From Picochlorum sp. 'celeri' (lineage: Eukaryota > Chlorophyta > Trebouxiophyceae), in assembly GCA_010909725.1 (NCBI GenBank), contig JAACMV010000004.1, positions 186,001 through 250,000 on the forward strand: a stretch of DNA of 64,000 nt, given 5' to 3'. Within the stretch, counting starts at the first letter, position 1. Every line of letters begins with the position of its first letter. Below, one piece after another: positions 1 to 7,069 of this stretch. The notes below the pieces were generated by a model, which was not told the DNA's origin, did not search any database, and was given only the letters and a program-made list of their open reading frames with translations. Both the position numbers and the translations under genes were made by a program.

Positions 1-109
1 TAGAGAGAGCACCAAAGGAAGGAGAAGAAAACAGACTATCAATCAGTCAGTCAATTGGCAATTGGAATAATTCTTCTGGAAGAGAGCACAGGAGTTCAGG
101 CTGACGTGA

Positions 110-2137
110 ATGAAACGAGAGGTTGGGTTTGTATTACGTCAGATTGTAAGGAATGCATGTTCTCATGCGAAGGGTGTGCCCAATGTGAATGGCAGTGGAG
201 GAGGCGTGGTCTCGGAACCATGGCATAGGGCTTTTGGCTCTCGAGGAATCTGTCACGGTGGAGGGGGTGGCATGGGGTATCGGTCTGGTGATTCCCATGC
301 TTTTTATGGGCAATATGTGCATATGAATAGGTATCATGGTGGGCGGAGCAGCAATGGTGGAGTTGTTGGTGCCATGCGATTGTTGAACGACGGCATGATC
401 CCCCGCGGCTGTGGAGGGGAGTGCGTGGGGAGATCGAGGCCGTCGCATGTGTACATGGGGTATCGGGAGTACTATGGGACTCCTCATGATATGCGAGCGT
501 TGACGGCGGAGGAGGAGCAGGCGGAGCATATGGACCCAAGTTTTGCCAGGGGGACGCCGAGTGTGTGTGTGGATGCGCATGCGACCATGGTGGAGGAGAT
601 GGATGTTCCGCTGGATTTTGATGATCCGAAGGCTGCGTTTGCGAGTAAGACGACGTGGGAGATTATGCGATCGCTGATTGTGTTTCGAGTGTGCAAGATT
701 TCATGGTTGGTGCAAAAGGCTGATACAGCGTTGAAGTGGAGCAAGCGGTTGTTTACGCCGTACCTGGTGAACTTTGTGGTGAAGAATTCGTTTTATCAGC
801 AGTTTGTGGCGGGGGCTGATGCGGAGGGTATTCGGCCTGTGATGGAGCATTTGGAGAGGAATGGGATTCATTCTGTGTTGGACTATGCGGCAGAGGATGA
901 TGTGGATGAGGAGACTGGGGTGGCGCAGAGTCGAGCGTTGGGGGGTATTTCGAGTGCGGAGGATTTGAGGATCAGTACTGTTGTGGCGAGGACGTACAGA
1001 TATGAGGATGAGGAGGCTTGTGATCAGAGGATGAATAATTTCCTGAAGAGTATCAAAGCTGCTGGGTCGGTGGATAGGCAAGGGTTTACGGCCATCAAAG
1101 TGACGGCGTTGGGAATGCCGATGCTGTTGGAGAGAGTTTCGAATGCTCTTTTGGCTGTTCGAGACTTGTTCAAGCAGTTGGATGAGAATGGTGATGGTCA
1201 CTTGGATGTGGATGAGTTCAAGCGGGTGTGCAAAACCATTTTTAATGCAAGCTCTGATGATTTACACCGATTGTTTGACCGTTTGGATACTGATCGTGAT
1301 GGAAAGGTGGACTACTTGGCCTTTACAAAGGGGATTACTGTGTACAGAGGAACTGAAATTGCATCTCGTTGTAAAGAGGAGGGGCCGTTTTCGAGAGCGG
1401 CGTTGGACGACGAGGAGTTGCGGTTGCTCGATAATATGCTGCGGCGTGTAAATATTCTCGCCGAGGCTGCTGTGGATGCTGGAGTGAGGTTGATGGTGGA
1501 TGCCGAGCATTCATATTTCCAGCCAGCGATTGATTCTGTGGTGACGGAACTTCAGAGAAAGTTTAATAAGAACGAGCCACGCGTGTATAATACATATCAA
1601 TGTTATTTGAAGGATTCTCACGATAGAATTTTGGTGGATTTGGAGAGGTCTCGTCGCGAGGGATACAAGTTTGGATGCAAATTGGTACGAGGTGCATACA
1701 TGGTATTGGAGAGGGAGAGAGCGGCAGAAAAGGGGTATCCCTCACCCGTGTGGGATACCAAAGAAGAAACCCACGCATGCTATGATGGAGCTGTGGCGAT
1801 GCTGTTGCCGTGGGTAAAGAATAACGGTGCTGAATTCATGGTTGCCTCTCATAATCAGAGGTCTGTGGAGCTTGCGGTGGCAGGTATGAAGGCCAGTGGG
1901 TTGCCACCGGATGCACCAGTCTACTTTGGACAGCTCTTGGGAATGGCTGATAATTTGACGTATACGTTGGGCGCCCATGGGTATGGTGCATACAAGTATG
2001 TTCCTTTTGGAAGTGTCGATGAGGTCATGCCATATTTGATTCGAAGAGCTCAGGAGAATAGCGATGTTCTTGGAGGTATTGCAAAGGAGACGAATATGCT
2101 GCGATCTGAATTGAAAAGACGATTGCTTCCTTTCTGA
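110..2137 (+). CDS. Proline dehydrogenase with an internal EF-hand pair
   Basis: Mitochondrial FAD enzyme that oxidises proline to pyrroline-5-carboxylate, the first step of proline breakdown. The 675-residue single-exon ORF starts at an ATG followed by a basic, Arg-containing leader that fits a mitochondrial presequence, then a Gly-rich low-complexity stretch (about 20-130). The PRODH barrel shows the family motifs DAEHSYFQPAID, CKLVRGAYM, VASHNQRS, GQLLGMADNLT and YLIRRAQENSDVLGG in the C-terminal 200 residues. Between the N-terminal PRODH part and these lie two EF-hand loops: residues 358-369 (D-x-N-x-D-x-H-x-D-x-x-E, canonical) and 393-404 (D-x-D-x-D-x-K-x-D, but Ala at position 12). Calcium control of proline oxidation is inferred from these loops. 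TGTAA near 2246 is a plausible poly(A) signal. The enzyme call is firm; the calcium role is not proven. Confidence 0.93.
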   Translation: MKREVGFVLRQIVRNACSHAKGVPNVNGSGGGVVSEPWHRAFGSRGICHGGGGGMGYRSGDSHAFYGQYVHMNRYHGGRSSNGGVVGAMRLLNDGMIPRGCGGECVGRSRPSHVYMGYREYYGTPHDMRALTAEEEQAEHMDPSFARGTPSVCVDAHATMVEEMDVPLDFDDPKAAFASKTTWEIMRSLIVFRVCKISWLVQKADTALKWSKRLFTPYLVNFVVKNSFYQQFVAGADAEGIRPVMEHLERNGIHSVLDYAAEDDVDEETGVAQSRALGGISSAEDLRISTVVARTYRYEDEEACDQRMNNFLKSIKAAGSVDRQGFTAIKVTALGMPMLLERVSNALLAVRDLFKQLDENGDGHLDVDEFKRVCKTIFNASSDDLHRLFDRLDTDRDGKVDYLAFTKGITVYRGTEIASRCKEEGPFSRAALDDEELRLLDNMLRRVNILAEAAVDAGVRLMVDAEHSYFQPAIDSVVTELQRKFNKNEPRVYNTYQCYLKDSHDRILVDLERSRREGYKFGCKLVRGAYMVLERERAAEKGYPSPVWDTKEETHACYDGAVAMLLPWVKNNGAEFMVASHNQRSVELAVAGMKASGLPPDAPVYFGQLLGMADNLTYTLGAHGYGAYKYVPFGSVDEVMPYLIRRAQENSDVLGGIAKETNMLRSELKRRLLPF

Positions 2138-2288
2138 GGTTGGTGCATTTTGATGGTTGATCAGGATGGGCACTGGTTTCCAAAAGGAAAAATAAAGTTG
2201 TACAATAATTCATGTTTTGTATATCAGAGATATTTATCCCTGTTCTTGTAATTTTTAATTCAAAAGATCTTGTAGATAGTGAAGGAAT

Positions 2289-3224
2289 ATGCACACGACA
2301 GTAACGTCGCCCCGGCGATTCCCTGGTGGTGCAAGGAAGGGCATTCAAACAGCGCACGAGGTGTCCCACGTCACGCCTCAGAGTGCGCGATGCTTCAAAT
2401 TATGGTCTACTAAAAGGGATATTGATCTTATAATAACCGATGTGGATGGTACATTGTTGAATAGCGATCAGAAATTGACAGAAAGGACGGTGGAGCATAT
2501 TCGTTTAGCTGAGGATGCTGGAGTCCCTCTGATGATTGCCACAGGGAAAGCGTACGGGCCGTGGACGAATGAGATTCTTCCAGCATTAGCATCGCCGATG
2601 CCTCAGGTATATTTGCAAGGGCTCTTTATACGTGATGTGGATGGGAATGAAATGTCTAGTCGTGTTTTGGATCGAGACATACTATGCCAGGTTGTGGAAC
2701 TTGCCGCTGCATTGTCACTCACGCTGGTCTTGTACTCGAGCGACAGAATCATATGCGAAGAAAGGAATCATCAGACGGATCGCCTGATATTCTATGGCGA
2801 GCCGACCCCGGAGGGTGTTGGTCCAGTTGTCCCTTTTCTTGAATCGACAGACGTTCGGATTCACAAATGCATCTTCATGGCTGATGATGATGCTATTGCA
2901 GCTGCGAGACCTGTAGTACAGGATCAATTTGGAGACGAAGTATCTTTAACATCTGCGATATCGGGCATGTTGGAAGTATTGCCTGCTAATAGTTCTAAAG
3001 GGAGGGGTGTAGAGTTTGTCCTGAACACACTGAATATTGCACCAGAGCGATGCATGGCTCTCGGAGATGGAGAAAATGATGTAGAAATGTTACGCATGGT
3101 TGGTCTCGGGATTGCTGTGGGGAATGCGACCGAGAAGGCAAAAGAAGCAAGTGACATTGTGCTTGAGTACACAAATGACCAAGATGCAGTCGCTGAGGCA
3201 ATTACTCGTTATATTCTCTCTTAA
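2289..3224 (+). CDS. Cof-type HAD phosphatase, probably organellar
   Basis: 311-residue HAD-superfamily hydrolase of the Cof/IIB class, which in other organisms dephosphorylates sugar phosphates, pyridoxal phosphate or FMN; the substrate here cannot be read from sequence. Motif I is DVDGTLL (about residue 51), with the nucleophile Asp first. Motif II is the ATG of MIATGKAY. The C-terminal metal motif is ALGDGENDVEML, followed by GIAVGNATEKAKEASD, typical of the class. About 45 residues rich in Arg, Ser and Thr precede motif I and look like a plastid or mitochondrial targeting peptide. The gene lies only about 150 bp behind the proline dehydrogenase stop and converges on the polyamine gene. 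TGTAA follows the stop at about 3239. Confidence 0.85.
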   Translation: MHTTVTSPRRFPGGARKGIQTAHEVSHVTPQSARCFKLWSTKRDIDLIITDVDGTLLNSDQKLTERTVEHIRLAEDAGVPLMIATGKAYGPWTNEILPALASPMPQVYLQGLFIRDVDGNEMSSRVLDRDILCQVVELAAALSLTLVLYSSDRIICEERNHQTDRLIFYGEPTPEGVGPVVPFLESTDVRIHKCIFMADDDAIAAARPVVQDQFGDEVSLTSAISGMLEVLPANSSKGRGVEFVLNTLNIAPERCMALGDGENDVEMLRMVGLGIAVGNATEKAKEASDIVLEYTNDQDAVAEAITRYILS

Positions 3225-3274
3225 ACATGCTGTAGTACTGTAAAATATGATGGATTGAAAAATGCAGAATATCT

Positions 3275-5779
3275 TCATGGGTTCTTGGAGCACACGTAAA
3301 ATGTTGGAACATCAACTGCATTGATGCCATTGAATTTGGATGCTCCACACAATGTGTAGGCACCCATACCTGGGAACATGAGCCAATCCCCAACTTCCAT
3401 CTCAGGCAGGCTGTATTCTCGCAAGACTGTATCAAGTCCATCGCAAGTTGGCCCAAACACGGTCGAGCGTCTCAATGGACGCTGCTTGCCATCATCATTC
3501 AATACCAAGGCACGTGGTGCCAGGGTAGCATGATCATACATGAGACAATTCATCGAGCCATACAGTCCATCGGTGATCCAGTAATCAAAATCGATTGGGG
3601 AATTCTCCTCATACGTGTGTGGTCTTGAACGGCGCCCATACACCAACGTTCCAAGCGTGGCAATAGATTCAGCGAAGAAGCGGCCAGGTTCGGCAATGAT
3701 TGAGATACCAGAACTTTCTGGGAAGTGTTCATCCAATGCAGCGTTGAGGGCTGCTGGAACACCTTCAAGATCGACCTTGCCAAAGGAATTAAACTTTCCT
3801 CCGCAGAATCCACCTCCAACGTCCAGAATCCTCATATCAAACCCATATGATGATCCCAAGTCAAATGCCTTCCGTGCCAATTCAATGGCAAACGTGAATG
3901 CATTTGGATCCGTCGCTCCTGACCCGACATGGAATGACACACCATCGACAGGTATGTTGTGTCTTTGTGCTGCTGCAAAGAGCTCCTCCCATTCCCATTC
4001 CTCAGCTCCAAACTTGTTGCCAAGAGGGCAACGTGCAGATGGATCATCTGCTCGGATGCGAAGCAGCACTCTGGAGCCTGGTGCCCACCTGTTCAATTTG
4101 ATAAGCTCTGATTCTGTATCAAATGTACTGTGCATAATTCCACGCTGAGCAGATGCTCTGATATCCGAAGGCCTTTTGCATGGATTGGCAAAGATGATGC
4201 GATCAGCAGTAACTCCCAAGGACATCACTTGTTCCACCTCTGCCTCAGACGCGCAATCAAACCCTGCACCAAGAGATGCAAGAGCTTCAAGAAGGGCCCG
4301 ATCATTGTTGCATTTGACAGCATAATGTGGATGAATGCGAGGCATGGCTTCCTGCCATGCATGATACAACCTCCTCACAACTGCCAAGTCCATGATGTAA
4401 AAGTTGTCTTCAATCATATGTTCCTCAATCAACTTGCGAGCGAATCCATCAATTGTTGCTGGCAGGCAATTCTCCAACTGCGTTGCACCAACAGATGTCA
4501 TGACATCCTCAAACGTTCTGTTTGCATACATGGCAGTCACACCACAATCAGAGGAATTCTCCGAGGATGTGGCCATAAAATCTGAATCTTGCTGCAATGC
4601 AGAAACAAACGTCTTTGACGATGGAATCTGTTTCAAAACCGCTCTGGGACTTTGTTGCCCATCCGCATGCTTCTTCTTCTTTGCAGTCTCCACTCTGGAA
4701 AGGGTGAAAAAGGCCACTTCTCCACCGCAAGAGTCCTCTTGATAGGACGTGCAGCTGAATGTATATCCAGTTGGACAAATCAAGGATGCTGGGAAGTGTT
4801 GATGGTTTGCATCAACGGAAAATGCCACGGCTGCATACGTTGGCTCAAACGCCCTGACTGTCTTTGACACATATTCACTCACTGCAGCAGCGCTCACCTT
4901 TTCTCCACACACCTCGAATGACGCATATGAGAACTCCTCTTCTGGAGTAATATGAATGGTTGAAAACTCTGAACCACATGTTCCATTCATCGAATATCCG
5001 CATGGTTCAAACACATAATCATCAATGGCGTGGCTTGGTACAATGGACGAAATGCCTGATGACATGGTTGTCATCTGGGAAGACACAAAAGATTCTCCCC
5101 TCACAAACTGACTCGCCTTTTCTGGCGCCAGCCCAGTCATGCAAATCTCCAGAGTCTTGGTGCCAGCCACAGCACTGTTCTCTTGAGATGCATCACCGTC
5201 TTTGTCTTGCTTCATTCCAGCCACAAATACATGCCACTGCAGCCCACCCAACGCATCTCCGAGCACATAGGCAGACGTGGCATCCAAATGATTGTACAAC
5301 CCAAACATGTCCTTCAACATGGAGCACTCGTTATCAAACTTTTGATACGTCTCTGGCTGCTTCTCAGGAAACAGAAACGATGCACGCGAGTATTTCACGC
5401 GACACGGCTCCATTCCAATCCCATCTGCCGTTTCCAACATGAAAGGAATGCACGACAGCAACTTTGTCGTCCCACACGTCTTCAGCACAATCTTATCCGA
5501 GTACACAAACATTGACGATTCAGACAGCACATACGCATCCAAATCGGTATTCGATGTATGAGACACAACCTCACATTCTGCCATGCGAAGCATGGCATCC
5601 AGCGTGGACTGCGTCACATCTCTCCTCAGGCAGGGTTGACGCCGTGCACCCCCACCCTTGGTGTCCTTGCTCTTCTCCTGAAAACTCACTACAATTCTCT
5701 TCTCACTGCCTTCAAACACAGGCATAGGATACACCTCTTCAGCATAGACCTCACCGGTCGATTTCGCTCCAATACCCAT
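3275..5779 (-). CDS. Bifunctional S-adenosylmethionine decarboxylase / ornithine decarboxylase
   Basis: One uninterrupted 834-residue ORF joins the two rate-setting polyamine enzymes. Residues about 18-365 are eukaryotic AdoMetDC: the substrate-site motif FEGSEKR (22-28), the self-cleavage motif LSESSMFV with the pyruvoyl-forming Ser at about 88, then KTCGTTKLL. A Lys/Ser-rich linker (about 366-425) leads to a group IV ornithine decarboxylase: PLP Lys at about 489 in HYAVKCNND, then GSGATDP, DVGGGFCGG, EPGRFF and the catalytic-Cys motif GPTCDGLD. AdoMetDC makes decarboxylated AdoMet for spermidine and spermine; ODC makes putrescine. The order AdoMetDC-ODC matches the malaria-parasite fusion protein. 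The main ATG lies 79 nt downstream of a conserved upstream ORF (annotated separately), so translational control by polyamines is likely. Confidence 0.94.
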   Translation of the reverse strand: MGIGAKSTGEVYAEEVYPMPVFEGSEKRIVVSFQEKSKDTKGGGARRQPCLRRDVTQSTLDAMLRMAECEVVSHTSNTDLDAYVLSESSMFVYSDKIVLKTCGTTKLLSCIPFMLETADGIGMEPCRVKYSRASFLFPEKQPETYQKFDNECSMLKDMFGLYNHLDATSAYVLGDALGGLQWHVFVAGMKQDKDGDASQENSAVAGTKTLEICMTGLAPEKASQFVRGESFVSSQMTTMSSGISSIVPSHAIDDYVFEPCGYSMNGTCGSEFSTIHITPEEEFSYASFEVCGEKVSAAAVSEYVSKTVRAFEPTYAAVAFSVDANHQHFPASLICPTGYTFSCTSYQEDSCGGEVAFFTLSRVETAKKKKHADGQQSPRAVLKQIPSSKTFVSALQQDSDFMATSSENSSDCGVTAMYANRTFEDVMTSVGATQLENCLPATIDGFARKLIEEHMIEDNFYIMDLAVVRRLYHAWQEAMPRIHPHYAVKCNNDRALLEALASLGAGFDCASEAEVEQVMSLGVTADRIIFANPCKRPSDIRASAQRGIMHSTFDTESELIKLNRWAPGSRVLLRIRADDPSARCPLGNKFGAEEWEWEELFAAAQRHNIPVDGVSFHVGSGATDPNAFTFAIELARKAFDLGSSYGFDMRILDVGGGFCGGKFNSFGKVDLEGVPAALNAALDEHFPESSGISIIAEPGRFFAESIATLGTLVYGRRSRPHTYEENSPIDFDYWITDGLYGSMNCLMYDHATLAPRALVLNDDGKQRPLRRSTVFGPTCDGLDTVLREYSLPEMEVGDWLMFPGMGAYTLCGASKFNGINAVDVPTFYVCSKNP

Positions 5780-5858
5780 GGTCTTGTTTCTTCTTCTTGT
5801 TTCTTCTTCTTGATGATGTGTGTGAGTGTCTCCAAATATGTGACACTTCTACTATGTG

Positions 5859-6203
5859 TTATTTCGGCTTCTTCACGCAATCAGACGTAATCGCGCTGTA
5901 ATACTCTGCAACATACACATTCATATCATCACATCCCCTTCTCCACACACACACACACACACCGTCAACTCCAAACGCACCTACTCCCCAGGGCCTCAAG
6001 TCTTCCACAAGTGGCGGCAGCGGTGGCTCTCTAGATACTCGAGGAGCGCTCAAACAACACTCCCCCGCGCCTCTATTCAAATAAAAATCGCTATACTGGC
6101 TACTACTAACACCCCCTCCTTCTATTCTATCAATCTCAGAGGTGGGTAATCGACAACGCGAACGAGTCGACGACGGCGAATCTTCTTCTGACGATGCAAG
6201 CAT
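5859..6203 (-). CDS. Conserved upstream ORF (leader peptide) of the AdoMetDC-ODC mRNA, spliced
   Basis: Upstream ORF in the 5' leader of the polyamine gene. Read as one frame it contains LVEDLRPWG and, after a low-complexity (GT)n stretch, ends SAITSDCVKKPK-stop. Land-plant AdoMetDC small uORFs carry IEDVRPxGG and end SAAYSNCVRKPS-stop, so both conserved blocks match. A 75-nt intron (5906-5980) with donor GTGCGT and acceptor GCAG removes the (CA/GT)n repeat and keeps frame (phase 1): exon 5981-6203, then 5859-5905, giving 89 codons plus stop. The peptide stalls ribosomes when polyamines are high in plants; the same role here is inferred from the conserved C-terminus. The N-terminal start is uncertain: 6203 is the only in-frame ATG, but another 5' exon is possible. 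Confidence 0.78.
   Translation of the reverse strand: MLASSEEDSPSSTRSRCRLPTSEIDRIEGGGVSSSQYSDFYLNRGAGECCLSAPRVSREPPLPPLVEDLRPWGVGAFGVDGVCVCVWRRGCDDMNVYVAEYYSAITSDCVKKPK
5944..5962. repeat. (CA)n microsatellite
   Basis: Short dinucleotide repeat lying inside the proposed intron of the AdoMetDC leader ORF. In the unspliced frame it would encode a run of Val and Cys, which interrupts the conserved peptide and supports its removal by splicing. Confidence 0.8.
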
Positions 6204-6549
6204 GCTCTGATACCACCATAAATTTCTTCATATGTATTCGTATATATAAACCTGTCACTTCAAGATGAATGGATGGGTGGATGGATAGTCAACGCCTCAC
6301 ACACGGACTCTTGGTTGCTCAGTGATCGAGATGATCGACAACAACAACACCTGCTGTGAATCACAAATGCTCTCACACACAGTAACTTGTAAAGTTATTA
6401 CAATATAAATACAGGCAGGTCATGCCATGAGCAATATTCATCAGCCAACCACCACATCATGCAGCATGCCGCATGCGTGGGATTGTCGCAGACGCCGCGG
6501 TCTCTCGACAAGCTCCCTTCTCTTCGATCAAAGAGGAATGGCGCTCCAT

Positions 6550-6822
6550 CTATTCAGTATGCCTTGTCACACATGCATCCAATGCTCGACTCTCTTCATG
6601 ACACATCATAGAAGAAGAAGAAGAAGAAGAAGAAGACGATTCTTGGCACTGGTGTAGAGCATCCACCTCCTCTGGGCACATGGCCTTGAGTCGGCACCAC
6701 ACAAGCCTTGTGGCAAGATGCTTGCAAGGTCCATGCATTCCATCACCCGTAGTAGGTGGTAGTATCTTTTCCATTCTCTTCATACAAGATATATATGCTG
6801 CTTCGACTCGATCACAGCTCAT
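6550..6822 (-). CDS. Small CX9C (CHCH-type) protein with a polyserine insert
   Basis: 90-residue single-exon ORF with four CX9C motifs: Cys3-Cys13, one at PCKHLATRLVWC, one at CPEEVDALHQC, and one at CHEESRALDAC. Paired CX9C motifs form disulphide-linked helical hairpins and are typical of proteins imported into the mitochondrial intermembrane space by the Mia40 relay (respiratory complex subunits and assembly factors). A run of ten Ser between motifs three and four comes from the TCT/TCC repeat seen as GAAGAA on the plus strand near 6611. I cannot assign a family member: NDUFA8-type proteins also have four CX9C motifs but are longer. It lies upstream of, and on the same strand as, the polyamine gene. 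Confidence 0.6.
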   Translation of the reverse strand: MSCDRVEAAYISCMKRMEKILPPTTGDGMHGPCKHLATRLVWCRLKAMCPEEVDALHQCQESSSSSSSSSSMMCHEESRALDACVTRHTE

Positions 6823-7069
6823 GGCAGAAGAAGTACAGTCTCTCTCTCACTTTTCATATTTCATCTCAACAAGAAGAAGAAGAAGAAGAGCAGCAGGGTG
6901 TGTTGCATACCAAGAAGAAGACGGCAGAGAGACAGTGCTCTTGTATATAAAATATATGATGATGATAAATAAATTAATAATGTCTTTGGACTAGAAGAAG
7001 AAGCATTCTAATTTATGCTTGTGAAAAAGAATACCAATCCTTCTTGTTGTTGCAAAAAAAAGACAAGGA

